From positions 806,001-870,000 of the forward strand of contig NZ_LT629791.1 in NCBI RefSeq assembly GCF_900105925.1: a stretch of 64,000 nucleotides of DNA, read 5' to 3'. Position numbers and translations under genes: made by a program. The stretch's first letter is position 1; each line of letters starts with the position of its first letter. This DNA is from Jiangella alkaliphila. GTDB taxonomy: Bacteria; Actinomycetota; Actinomycetes; Jiangellales; Jiangellaceae. Shown here in pieces: positions 8,738 through 17,833 of the stretch. The notes under the pieces were generated by a model, which saw only the letters and a list, made by a program, of their open reading frames with translations, had not been told where the DNA came from and did no database searches.

Positions 8738-9184
8738 ATGACCATCGACACTGAGCGACAGCTGATGACTGTGGGAGAGCTGTCCCGCCGCACCGGGGTA
8801 TCGGTCAAGAACCTGCGCCAGTACACCGACTGGGGCCTGGTCTACACGGTCGGCCGCAGCGCCGGGAACTACCGGCTCTTCGACAACGACGCCCTGTGGT
8901 GCCTGCAACTCATCGGCACGCTGCGGCAGCTGGGCGTCACGGTGGCCGAGATCCGCGAGCTCACCCACGAATACCTGGACCACGGATGCGACCAGCCGTT
9001 CGGCCCGTTAGTCGCCAAACGGCTGCACACCGCCCGGGCTCGCATCGAAGACCGGATCGCCGAGCTGCAGCAGACGCTTCACCGCATCAACGAGTTCGAA
9101 TCACGCCACCAGGCCGAGCTGTCCGATCGACCGGGCGTCGACCTGGGCGCCGACGACCCCAGACAGTCCTGCTCGAAGGCTTGA
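8738..9184 (+). CDS. MerR family transcriptional regulator within the mer operon
   Basis: A 148-residue protein with an N-terminal MerR winged helix (TVGELSRRTGVSVKNLRQYT ... YRLFDNDALWCLQLI), then the long dimerisation helix. ATG 8738 follows GGAGGG, so longer upstream frames are dismissed. The cysteines are at 55, 84 and 145. Cys84 sits where mercury MerR has its first ligand, but the 117/126-type pair is missing, so metal sensing by the classical triad is doubtful. It lies between merA and merB and may modulate the operon or sense something else. The MerR fold itself is clear. Confidence 0.85.
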   Translation: MTIDTERQLMTVGELSRRTGVSVKNLRQYTDWGLVYTVGRSAGNYRLFDNDALWCLQLIGTLRQLGVTVAEIRELTHEYLDHGCDQPFGPLVAKRLHTARARIEDRIAELQQTLHRINEFESRHQAELSDRPGVDLGADDPRQSCSKA

Positions 9185-9251
9185 CCCTCACCCCGGGGTC
9201 AGACCCTACGGTCGCGATCAGACCACACGCCCACACGTGGAGAGGATCGCG

Positions 9252-9899
9252 ATGACCGAGCTACCCGACCTGCAGCTGAACAAGAACAGCGCCGCGGCCC
9301 AGCTCACACCGTCCGCGCGGCGGGTGCAGCTGGCCGTCCTGACCAGCTTCGCGGAGACCGGCCGGCCGCCGGCGCGCACCGAGCTGCTGCGCCTCGCCGG
9401 TGATCTCGGCACCGATCCTGCAGCGGCGCTGGCCGAGTTGGCCGACCGTGACGTCGTCGCGTTCGACGCCCATGGCGAGATCCGCGCGGCCTACCCGTTC
9501 TCGCCGACTCCCACGGCGATCCGGGTGACCTGGGGCGGCGGCCCCACCGTCTATGCGATGTGCGCCGTCGACGCGCTGGGCATGTCGGCCATGCTCGGAC
9601 GTCCGGTCACGATCACCGCGACTGAGCCGGACGATGACCGCGTCGTCACCGTCGAGGTCGACGGCGACCGAGCCGCCTGGACCCCGGACACCGCGGTCGT
9701 GTTCGCCGGCACCACCGGCGACGCCTGCTGCCCCTCAGTGGACCGGACCTGCAGCACCATCAACTTCTTCACCACCCACGAGGCCGCCCGCCGGTGGGCA
9801 CACCGCCACCCCGACGTCACCGGCAGCCTGCTCGACCAACCCGAGGCACTGGCATGCGGGATCACCGAGTTCGGTGCCCTGCTCCGGGTCGCACCGTGA
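9252..9899 (+). CDS. merB: Organomercurial lyase (alkylmercury lyase)
   Basis: A 215-residue protein whose catalytic positions align with MerB: Cys104 and Asp107 in YAMCAVDALG (counterparts of Cys96/Asp99) and Cys167 in RTCSTINFF (counterpart of Cys159). MerB cleaves carbon-mercury bonds to give Hg(II) for MerA. The N-terminal ~75 residues form the family's helical domain. ATG 9252 follows GAGAGG; a GTG 15 bp upstream is less likely. Sitting between a MerR-type regulator and an ABC exporter, it makes the locus broad-spectrum. Confidence 0.94.
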   Translation: MTELPDLQLNKNSAAAQLTPSARRVQLAVLTSFAETGRPPARTELLRLAGDLGTDPAAALAELADRDVVAFDAHGEIRAAYPFSPTPTAIRVTWGGGPTVYAMCAVDALGMSAMLGRPVTITATEPDDDRVVTVEVDGDRAAWTPDTAVVFAGTTGDACCPSVDRTCSTINFFTTHEAARRWAHRHPDVTGSLLDQPEALACGITEFGALLRVAP

Positions 9900-9913
9900 G
9901 GCGGAGACCGGCG

Positions 9914-10891
9914 ATGCGCAAGACGCTCACCCACCAGCCGCAGACGGCGACAGGTGCGGCACGTCCGGCCATCGAGCTGCGCGACCTGACCAAGCGGTAC
10001 GGGTCGTTCACCGCCGTCGACCGGGTGTCGCTGAACGTTCCGCCCGGGCAGATCTTCGGGCTGCTCGGGCCGAACGGCGCCGGCAAGACGACAACGATCA
10101 AGATGATGGCCGGCCTCGTCACCCCGACGGACGGGACGGCGCTACTGCGCGGTTACGACATCGGCAAGCAGCGCAGCCAGGCCGTCCACCAGATCGGCGC
10201 TGTGCTGGAGGGCTCACGCAACGTGTACTGGTCGCTGTCGGCGTGGCAGAACCTGCTGTACTTCGGCCGGCTCAAGGGCCTACGCGCGGCCGAGATCAAG
10301 CCGCGCGCCGAATGGCTGCTGCGCGAGCTGGGCCTGTGGGAGCGACGCGGGCAGCAGGTCGGTGGGTTCTCCCGTGGCATGCAGCAGAAGGTCGCCATCG
10401 CCGCCGCGCTGGTCACCGATCCGGCGATCGTGCTGTTGGACGAGCCGACGATCGGGCTGGACGTCGACGCCGCCCGAACCGTGCGGGAGTGGATCCTCCG
10501 GCTAGCCCACGAGGAGGGCAAGGCCATCGTGCTCACCACGCACCAGTTGGCGATGGCCGAGGAGCTGTTCGACCGAGTGGCGGTCATCCGGGACGGCCGC
10601 ATCATCACCGACCTGCCCACCGCCGAACTGCTGGACCGCTACGTCGAGGACCGGTTCGCCGTCGACGTGGCCGGCGCGGGGCCCACTGTCGCCGCGGCGC
10701 TGCCGGTCAACGGCGCCCTGGAGTCCGCCGACGGGCGCACCACGATCCAGTTGCCGACGTCGGACCAGGACGCGCTCTTCGAGGTGCTCGCCCGGCTGCA
10801 CGCCAGCGACGTGTCGCTGCTCGGGGTGAACCGGGTGAAGCCAAGCCTGGAAGAGGTCTTCGTCAAGCTAGTGCGAGAGGACCGACCATGA
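9914..10891 (+). CDS. ABC exporter ATPase in the mer gene cluster
   Basis: A 325-residue ATPase with Walker A GPNGAGKTT, signature FSRGMQQKV and Walker B VLLDEPTIGLD, then a C-terminal DrrA-like extension ending PSLEEVFVKLVRE. It starts 14 bp after merB and overlaps the first permease gene (ATGA). The tight spacing suggests it is transcribed with merA-merB. It could move mercury-thiol conjugates or another toxicant; that is inference from position only. Confidence 0.88.
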   Translation: MRKTLTHQPQTATGAARPAIELRDLTKRYGSFTAVDRVSLNVPPGQIFGLLGPNGAGKTTTIKMMAGLVTPTDGTALLRGYDIGKQRSQAVHQIGAVLEGSRNVYWSLSAWQNLLYFGRLKGLRAAEIKPRAEWLLRELGLWERRGQQVGGFSRGMQQKVAIAAALVTDPAIVLLDEPTIGLDVDAARTVREWILRLAHEEGKAIVLTTHQLAMAEELFDRVAVIRDGRIITDLPTAELLDRYVEDRFAVDVAGAGPTVAAALPVNGALESADGRTTIQLPTSDQDALFEVLARLHASDVSLLGVNRVKPSLEEVFVKLVREDRP

Positions 10892-11733
10892 CCACCATCC
10901 ATACCGCCTCCCCGGTCATCCCGACCGCCACAGGCCGGTTCGGTGCGGGTCTGCGGATGCTGGGCAACGAGACCGGTAAGGGCCTGCGGGTGATGTGGGT
11001 GCACAAGGGACCGCTGGTGGTGCAGCTGGCGCTCATGGCGGTGAACTACTGGATCATCCAATTGTTCATCGGTGGCGGGGGGTTCGTCGACGAGCTGCTG
11101 GCCATGACGTTCGCCGGCTACCTGGCCTACGTCGTGAGCTACATGGCGCTCCTGCGGATGGCGGCCGGGCTGCTGGAGGAGATGTTCACCGGAACGCTGG
11201 AACAGAGCCTGCTCAGCCCGCTGCGGCCCTGGGTACAGTCGATCGGCCGGCTCGCCGCTGCCATGGTCGAAAGCCTGGTCACCGCCGCGGTTGTGGCCGT
11301 CGCCTACCTGGTCATCTTCGCCGTAATGGACGTCGAGTTCACTGCGCACTGGTCGGCGGTGATTCCCGCCCTCGTGACCATGGCTGACATCGCCGGCTTC
11401 GCGATGCTCATCGGCGGTATCGCTCTGATCGTGAACTCCATCGGCGCGATCGTCCACGTCATCCAGGGCTTCATCATGTTCGGCAACGGCGCGTTCATCC
11501 CGCTGTTCGTCTTCCCGGACGGGCTGGAACTGGCGGCGAAGTTCGTCCCCAGCGCGTTGGGCGCCGACGCGACCCGCCGGCTCATCACCACGAACGAGAC
11601 GCTGGGTGACATCTGGGCCGACGGCACGTTGCCGTGGGCACTGGCGCACGCCGCACTGCTCCTGATCCTCGGCTGGGCGGTCTACCAGGCTGCCATCCGC
11701 CGAGGCCTACGCGAAGGGAGGCTCGGCGCCTGA
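10888..11733 (+). CDS. ABC-2 type permease, first subunit
   Basis: A 281-residue protein with about six membrane segments. It carries the phrases FAGYLAYVVSYMALLRMAAGLLEEMFTGTLEQSLLSPL and NSIGAIVHVIQGFIMFGNGAFIPL, typical of ABC-2 permeases. It is coupled to the ATPase upstream and to a second permease downstream (TGATG), so the transporter probably contains two different permease subunits. No metal-binding cysteine cluster is visible. Confidence 0.85.
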   Translation: MTTIHTASPVIPTATGRFGAGLRMLGNETGKGLRVMWVHKGPLVVQLALMAVNYWIIQLFIGGGGFVDELLAMTFAGYLAYVVSYMALLRMAAGLLEEMFTGTLEQSLLSPLRPWVQSIGRLAAAMVESLVTAAVVAVAYLVIFAVMDVEFTAHWSAVIPALVTMADIAGFAMLIGGIALIVNSIGAIVHVIQGFIMFGNGAFIPLFVFPDGLELAAKFVPSALGADATRRLITTNETLGDIWADGTLPWALAHAALLLILGWAVYQAAIRRGLREGRLGA

Positions 11734-12575
11734 TGACCATCCACACCATGACACCGCGGCGCGCGCTGACCGCCGTCGGCAACGAGACCGTCAAGGGTCT
11801 GCGCCACGGCTGGAGCGAGCGGCTACAGATCCTCATCGAGATGCCGCTGTTCATCATCTTCGTGCTGCTGCTCGGGTACACCACCGGCAAGGGCGACACC
11901 ATCGCCGCCACAGGCGCGCTCGACTGGTCGATCGACACCAGCCATGCTTCCTGGCTGATCATCGGCATGGTCGTGTTCATCTACACCTACCTGCACGTGC
12001 AGAAGATGTTCTGGCGGTTCCTCGCCGAGATCCAGACCGGCACACTCGAGCAGACCTACCTCAGCCCGCTGCCATCCTGGGTGCACGTCGTGGCCGGCCG
12101 GATCGCCGCGGCCATCGCCGAGACCGCCGTGGTCGCCGGCGTCGTATACGCCGTCACCAGCCTGTTCGTCCGGATCGACCTGCACTGGCGGCCCGCGGCG
12201 CTGGTCCCGCTCGCCCTGCTGATCACCGGGGCAGCCGGGCTGGCAATGATCATCGCCGGCATCACCCTGGTCTGGAAACGCATCCAGCTCCTCAACGACC
12301 TCATCCTCATGCTCATCTTCTTCTTCAGCGGCGCCGCCCTACCCCTCGCCGACATGCCCAGCTGGGCCCAGGACATCGGCAAGCCGATCTTCATGACCCA
12401 CGCCACCGAAGCAATCCGCATCGTCATGGTCGACGGCGACGCCCTCGCCTGGGCTGGCACCGGCGGCTGGGCCTGGACCCTCGCCACCGCCACTGGCTGG
12501 TTCCTCGCCGGCCTGACCATCTTCCACTTCTGCGAACGGATCGCGCTACGCCGCGGCAGCCTCTCCCGCTTCTGA
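11733..12575 (+). CDS. ABC-2 type permease, second subunit
   Basis: A 280-residue membrane protein related to the gene before it: both open with an NETxKGLR stretch and share a GTLEQxxLSPL loop, so the pair probably arose by duplication. About six spans. It is the last gene of the mer/ABC cluster; a strong hairpin follows about 56 bp after the stop. Confidence 0.85.
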   Translation: MTIHTMTPRRALTAVGNETVKGLRHGWSERLQILIEMPLFIIFVLLLGYTTGKGDTIAATGALDWSIDTSHASWLIIGMVVFIYTYLHVQKMFWRFLAEIQTGTLEQTYLSPLPSWVHVVAGRIAAAIAETAVVAGVVYAVTSLFVRIDLHWRPAALVPLALLITGAAGLAMIIAGITLVWKRIQLLNDLILMLIFFFSGAALPLADMPSWAQDIGKPIFMTHATEAIRIVMVDGDALAWAGTGGWAWTLATATGWFLAGLTIFHFCERIALRRGSLSRF

Positions 12576-12630
12576 CCGCAAACCAGGTGGAGCCGCCCCA
12601 AGTCGGCTTCTCTCTACGGGCAATCCCCCA

Positions 12631-12653
12631 GCTGGGGTGGACACCACCCCAGC
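12631..12653 (+). terminator. Hairpin after the mer/ABC cluster
   Basis: A perfect 10-bp stem GCTGGGGTGG / CCACCCCAGC with a 3-base loop (ACA) lies about 56 bp after the last permease stop. There is no T tract, as is usual for terminators in high-GC actinobacteria. A second GGGGACACCACCC copy follows directly. Confidence 0.6.
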
Positions 12654-13147
12654 GGGGACACCACCCAGGGGGGCCGTCACCCCGGCAGCGGCGAAGAACG
12701 CAGGGCACACGACGAGAGCGGTGTTCGCAACGTCAGCTGTTCGCGCGGACTGGCGGGCTCAGGGTGATCACGTCCGGGCGCACAAACGTGGCAACCGCCG
12801 GGGGCGGACGGCTCGTGCTCGTCGAGGAGTATCAGCTCTAGCCCTGTCGGCTAGGTCTGATGTCGGTGGTCCCCGGGTCCGGTTCCGAGAGTACCGACAC
12901 TTCCGCGCACGTCGGTCGACCTGCGGATGAGCAGTCGGGTCGCTATGGCACTGGGCAGAAGCAAGCACCAACACCGGATGGTTAGGGCTGACCCGTGGGG
13001 TTCTGCTTGCTCGGTCCGCTCCGAACAGGATTGCGGTCCCGGACGAATGTGCCAGCCATGTTCTGTCCGGGGTGTGGTCCATCCTGCTTGCCGAGCATTC
13101 CTGCGGTGCTCTATGTCTGCGGCAGGCGTCTGACAAGGAGAACTGGT
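12654..13147. other. Intergenic stretch without a convincing gene
   Basis: About 490 bp between the mer-cluster hairpin and the ABC-3C genes. Short frames exist on both strands but show no recognisable protein. The last part holds the promoter of the next operon and an AAGGAG ribosome binding site at 13135-13140. Confidence 0.4.
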
Positions 13148-14251
13148 TTGGGCGGTGACTCGATGGACGCTGGCGTCAGGTTAGTTCCTGTCCCAAAGCC
13201 GACATTGCTCGACGCCGGGTCGTGGGTGCCGGCTCCGAGCCACCTGTCGATCACGCCCGAGCAGCGCCTTTCTCTGTGCAGCGACAAGCAGTGGGAGGAG
13301 TTCGTCCTGGAGTGGGCGACAGTGCTCCCGTACGTACAGGTGATGCGCAGCGGCGGGGCCCACGACCACGGAGTGGATGTTGCGGGGTTCGTGGCCGGCG
13401 CCGGCTTCGACGGCGAGTGGGACTGCTTCCAGTGCAAGCACTACGGCAAGGCGTTGCTGCCAAGCGACGCATACCCGGAGATCGTCAAGGTCGTGGTGGG
13501 CACCATGTCGGGTCACTACACGTGGCCTCGTGCCTACCGGTTCGCTGCTCCGAAGGGATGCGGTACGACGCTGGCAGGAGTGATCCACTCTCCGTCGAAG
13601 CTACGAGCAGGCTTGAAGGCCGCGTTGACCAAGAAGGGAAGCCCGCTGCAGCGGCTGCTTGGTGAGCACTCTCTGGCGTCGGTGCTGGAGTTCATCGACG
13701 ATGCCGACTTCTCACGCTTCGGCACGGTGGAGCCGCATGAAATGATCTCGATGCATCAGCAGACACGCTGGCATTCGGCACGATTCGGGGTCGACCTGCC
13801 GAACCGGCCCGACCCGCCCACCCCAACAGATCAGCCGACCGTTGATGAACAGCTGTATATCGCGAAGCTGCTTGCCGCGTATAAGGAACGGCACGGTGAG
13901 GAGTTCACCGCAACCCTCGCCGCTGGTCGCAACCAGGTAAGCGCTCACTATCTCCGACAACGGGTGGCGTTCTACAGCGCCGAAGCGTTACGGGTCTTCG
14001 CTCGCGACTCGGTCCCGGAGGGCACGTTCGATGCGTTGCAGGAAGAGATCTTCGACGGTGTGGTCGATGTCCATGACACCGGCCATGCCGACGGCATGGA
14101 GCGGCTGCTGCAGGTGACTCGTGCCGCACACAGCCTGGCGATGACGGCCAATGGTCTGTTGCCGGTGGTGGAACTTCGCGACCGCACTGGCATCTGTCAC
14201 CAGCTGGCGAACGACGACAGGTTGAGTTGGTGCCATGCGACCCCTGAATAG
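13148..14251 (+). CDS. ABC-3C system effector-like protein with PD-(D/E)XK-type nuclease motif
   Basis: A 367-residue protein. Near residue 75-100 it has a GVDVAGF motif followed by EWDCFQCKHY, the arrangement of a restriction-endonuclease fold with a QxK variant. The C-terminal half is helical and unrecognised. TTG 13148 is chosen because AAGGAG lies 7 nt upstream; ATG 13163, five codons in, is the alternative. It overlaps the next gene by 17 bp. With the small helical protein and SMC-like ATPase downstream it matches the layout of ABC-three-component conflict systems, where such a protein is the toxic effector triggered by the ATPase. Confidence 0.72.
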   Translation: MGGDSMDAGVRLVPVPKPTLLDAGSWVPAPSHLSITPEQRLSLCSDKQWEEFVLEWATVLPYVQVMRSGGAHDHGVDVAGFVAGAGFDGEWDCFQCKHYGKALLPSDAYPEIVKVVVGTMSGHYTWPRAYRFAAPKGCGTTLAGVIHSPSKLRAGLKAALTKKGSPLQRLLGEHSLASVLEFIDDADFSRFGTVEPHEMISMHQQTRWHSARFGVDLPNRPDPPTPTDQPTVDEQLYIAKLLAAYKERHGEEFTATLAAGRNQVSAHYLRQRVAFYSAEALRVFARDSVPEGTFDALQEEIFDGVVDVHDTGHADGMERLLQVTRAAHSLAMTANGLLPVVELRDRTGICHQLANDDRLSWCHATPE

Positions 14252-14735
14252 CCCGTTGGAGCTCGGGCTGCGTGCGCTGGTGGTGCTAACGGCTTCCTTC
14301 CCACGGTCATTCGATATCGACCGGCTGGTGCTGATGGATTACTGCTTACTGCACAGCGCCGACCTCGGCGGGCCGCCGAGTGTGCTTCCGCCGGTCCCGA
14401 CCAGAGGTGGCGAACTGGGCGTGAAGCGATCAGTCCTGGAGCACGGCGTGCAGGTCATGGCCCGAGCTCAAATGGTTGATCTGGTCGCTACCGCCGATGG
14501 CCTGACGTACCGCGCCAGCGAGGAGGCAGCCCCGTTCCTCCGGCTCGTCGACTCGCCGCTGGTGCGCTCACTCAGCGAGATTGCGGCGTGGGCTGCCTCG
14601 GAGTTCAGCGACCTGCCGACCGACGAGGTCCGCGACAGGATCCGAGCGATCGCGGACCGGTGGACCGAGCAGTGGACCGACGAGTTCCCCAGCTGGTTCG
14701 GGCCAGGACCGGACGACGAGGAGACGTTGCTGTGA
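14235..14735 (+). CDS. ABC-3C system middle component
   Basis: A 166-residue protein opening PLNSPLELGLRALVVLTASFP, then DIDRLVLMDYCLLHSADLGGPPS, the pattern of ABC-3C middle components (small winged-helix-like linkers). The C-terminus is an acidic helix ending EETLL. It overlaps both neighbours, so all three genes are translationally coupled. In these systems the middle component bridges the ATPase and the effector. Confidence 0.72.
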   Translation: MRPLNSPLELGLRALVVLTASFPRSFDIDRLVLMDYCLLHSADLGGPPSVLPPVPTRGGELGVKRSVLEHGVQVMARAQMVDLVATADGLTYRASEEAAPFLRLVDSPLVRSLSEIAAWAASEFSDLPTDEVRDRIRAIADRWTEQWTDEFPSWFGPGPDDEETLL

Positions 14736-16621
14736 GACTGCTGCATCTGAGTGCGGTCGGTCCGGATGTCCCCACGGCCACATTGGAGTTCGCTCCTCGG
14801 TTGACCGTTGTGTACGGGGCGTCGGAAGCCGGAAAGTCGTACGTGATCGAGGCGCTCGACTACATGTTCGGCGCTTCGCAGTTGCGCGACATCCCCGAGG
14901 CAGCCGGTTATCGGGCGATGCTTCTGGGCATCGACTTTGGCGGCGACGACGTCGTCACATTGGCAAGGAGCCTGCGGGGCGGGCCCATCTCGGCTTTCGA
15001 CGAAGACATACGGAGCCTGCCCGATAGACCGGGCGACCGACAACTCGCGGCGAAACATCGCAAGGACGCCACCGACACCATCTCCTACTTCCTTCTGGAC
15101 CGGCTCGGTGTCGCCGACGCGAAGCTACGGAAGAACAGTCGCAACGAAGTCGTGGCGATGAGCTTCCGCAACATCGCCCATCTGGTGCTCGTCGACGAGG
15201 AGCGAATGCAGTCCCGGACGTCGCCAGTCGAAACGGGCATCCCTGCGACACGCACCGTGGAGCGGTCCGCGCTGAAGCTCCTGCTGGAGGGCGACGACGA
15301 CTCAGGTCTGGGCGCTGGCCAAGACCCAGCCGCGTTCAGCCGGGTGAACCGCGCCCAGTTGGAGGTTCTCGATCGCGCCATCACCCAGGTCCGCACCCAC
15401 CTGTACGAGGCACCGGAACAGCCGGAGCGCCTGGACCTATTTGCGCGGGTGAACGCATCCATCCAGCAAGCCTCAGCGTCGATATCGACTGGGCTCGCTG
15501 AACGAGACCTCATCGTCGCCCGGCGCGACGAACTACAGGCTGAGCAACGTCGCCAGAACGTGCGAGCCAGTGAGGCGATCACATTGTTCAACCGCTTCTC
15601 GCTACTCGATGCCCAGTACCAGGCAGACCTTGCTCGGCTGCAGATGGTGAAGGACGCAGGAACGCTGCTCGGCTACTTCGACGCCGAGGCATGCGTCTTC
15701 TGCGGCGCATCGGCCGAGCATCAGCAGCGTGAGCATGCCGTTTACGAGACCGTGCAACTGGCTGAATCGGTCGATGCAGAGACGAGCAGGACGCGCGCGC
15801 TCCGCACCGATCTGGCGTCCACGTTGACTTCGATACAGGCGGCTCAAGCTCGAGCCCAAGAGCTGTCCGCATCGCTCGGCGCCGACATTGCAGCAGCCAC
15901 GGACCAGGTAGATGGAATCGCTCGGCGCATGCTTCCTGCGCAGCGCGATCTGGATCAGCTCATCGCGCGGCGGTCTCAGCTCGAACGGTGGCTGGGACTC
16001 TGGCAGCAGGTCACCGATCTGGAGGGTTTGCGAGCCAGCGTCGCGCAGGAGAAGCCGTTGACCGCCGACCCGGTCGCGGACGGCGTGGGAGTGAGGACTG
16101 GGCGTGACTTCTCTTCGGACCTGCGTCGCGTCCTGGTCGACTGGGGCGTGCCCAGGGCCGATGAGGCGGGATTCCGGTTCGACGCTCCTCCGGACGTAGT
16201 GCTTCAGGACCGTCGGCGCGCGGACCGCGGCAAGGGCATGCGCTCAGTCCTTCACGCCGGCTTCAGCATCGCACTCAGCGAATACTGCTTGGAGCGGGAT
16301 CTGCCGCATCCCGGTTTCGTCGCACTCGACACCCCTGTGTTGACCTATCGCGACGCAGACGCGGGACAATCAACCACCTCCCACGGCGACATCCGCCCCG
16401 ACAGCGAAGGTGAAGGGCGAGCCCACAACGCTGAGGACGAACTGATGAGCACGACGGTTGCCCAAGCGTTCTACGACTACCTCGCCACCACTCACCCGGG
16501 GCAAACCCTCGTGCTCGAGAATCAAACGCCGCCCAGTGTCGATACGGAAGGGTGCAAGATCCTGTACTTCACTGGCAGCGCGGCACATGGCCGAGCTGGG
16601 TTCTATCCGGCCTCCACCTGA
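14732..16621 (+). CDS. ABC-3C system SMC/Rad50-like ATPase
   Basis: A 629-residue ATPase starting at GTG 14732 inside the stop of the previous gene. Walker A is GASEAGKSYVIEALD near residue 31. A long coiled coil is interrupted near residue 320 by CVFCGASAEHQQREH, a zinc-hook-like CxxC. Walker B is probably FVALDTPVLTYRD near residue 530. This is the Rad50-like class used by ABC-3C systems to sense invading nucleic acid or protein-DNA complexes. An upstream in-frame extension is rejected because it would read through the middle component in another frame. Confidence 0.8.
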   Translation: MRLLHLSAVGPDVPTATLEFAPRLTVVYGASEAGKSYVIEALDYMFGASQLRDIPEAAGYRAMLLGIDFGGDDVVTLARSLRGGPISAFDEDIRSLPDRPGDRQLAAKHRKDATDTISYFLLDRLGVADAKLRKNSRNEVVAMSFRNIAHLVLVDEERMQSRTSPVETGIPATRTVERSALKLLLEGDDDSGLGAGQDPAAFSRVNRAQLEVLDRAITQVRTHLYEAPEQPERLDLFARVNASIQQASASISTGLAERDLIVARRDELQAEQRRQNVRASEAITLFNRFSLLDAQYQADLARLQMVKDAGTLLGYFDAEACVFCGASAEHQQREHAVYETVQLAESVDAETSRTRALRTDLASTLTSIQAAQARAQELSASLGADIAAATDQVDGIARRMLPAQRDLDQLIARRSQLERWLGLWQQVTDLEGLRASVAQEKPLTADPVADGVGVRTGRDFSSDLRRVLVDWGVPRADEAGFRFDAPPDVVLQDRRRADRGKGMRSVLHAGFSIALSEYCLERDLPHPGFVALDTPVLTYRDADAGQSTTSHGDIRPDSEGEGRAHNAEDELMSTTVAQAFYDYLATTHPGQTLVLENQTPPSVDTEGCKILYFTGSAAHGRAGFYPAST

Positions 16622-16748
16622 CTGCTCACGCTGGGCAACCCGGGCAGTCGTCGACGATCTTGGTGCGCCGGTTGGCTATTGTCGGTGCCCCAGCGGCGCA
16701 CGACTGACGCATGTCCCCAGGTGGCGCCTGACCAATTTGCCCTGAGCC

Positions 16749-17500
16749 AGCGTCTTCCTGGCCGGCGACGCCGCCCACATCCACAGCCCGGCCGGCGCGC
16801 AAGGCATGAACACCGGCATCCAGGACGCCATCAACCTCGGCTGGAAACTCGGCCTCGTCGTCACCGGCCGCGGCGACCCCGCGCTGCTGGACACCTACGA
16901 GACCGAACACGCACCGGTCGGGCGTCGCGTGCTGCGCTTCACCGACCGCGCCTTCACCATCGCCACCTCGTCGAACCCGCTGATCCGCACCGCCCGCGCC
17001 CGCGTCGTCCCCTACATCGCGCCGCTGGCCACCCGGTTCCGGCAGGTCCGCGGCTACGGATTCCGCGTCCTCGCCCAGCTCGCCATCCGCTACCGGCAGA
17101 GCCCACTGTCCGCAGGCGGAGCATCCCGCCGCAGGCCACGTCCCGGTGACCGGCTCCCCGACGCTCCTGTCACCCGCGGGGGGCGGGTGACGACGCTGCA
17201 CACCGAGCTCGGCGCACCGGGGTTCCACCTGCTGTTGTGCGGCTCGTCGGCCCAATGGCCGACGTCGGCCGGAAACGACCTGGCAACCGGCCACCCAGGC
17301 CTTCTCACGATCCATAGACTCGGACGGCACGACGGCACGACGTTCTGCTCGATCACACCGGAATTGCGCGCCGAATCCTCAGCGTCGGCGGCACAGCCGC
17401 TCACCTGCTCGTCCGTCCCGACGGCTACATCGGGTACCGCGGCGACGCCGATCTCAGCGGCGTGCAGGAATATCTACGTCGCTGGTTGATTCCCGGCTGA
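16749..17500 (+). pseudogene. Truncated, frameshifted FAD-dependent monooxygenase
   Basis: The frame reads VFLAGDAAH then QGMNTGIQDAINLGWKL, the conserved GD and C-terminal motifs of PHBH-type FAD monooxygenases, but nothing of the N-terminal FAD-binding half (GxGxxG) lies before it. Near 17340 the reading must change frame to recover a normal C-terminus (VLLDHTGIARR ... HLLVRPDGYIGYRGD), ending at 17500. So the gene has lost its 5' half and carries a frameshift. The break lies right after the ABC-3C operon, suggesting that region was inserted next to, or replaced, the missing half. Confidence 0.8.
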
Positions 17501-17833
17501 CGCGCGCCCGCCGACCACGGTCGCGCCCTGCACCGCACGATGCGATCAACCGCTACCACCACAATGCGACGGCACCACGACGACCCTTCCACGTCACCTA
17601 AACTCGATGTCGAGGTCGAATATCTCAGGTTGCACGACGTCGGTTCCGACGAGCCGAAACCGAGCAACGATCACGTTGTCGTCAACCACTCCACGCGCGG
17701 CGACGACGTCATGAACATGCTTCCTGTCGTGACTGCGCCGGGGCAAGCCGTGCGCCACCGCGGCTGGCCATGCCGAAGGCGCCACGGCCGACGTTTCATG
17801 TGAGCGAGCGGCGCCTGGGTCAGGTTCCGCTCA
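17501..17833. other. Intergenic stretch without a convincing gene
   Basis: 333 bp between the broken monooxygenase and a convergent methyltransferase gene. A minus-strand frame ending in PEIFDLDIEFR could be a remnant of some gene, but I do not recognise it. Nothing else stands out. Confidence 0.35.
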
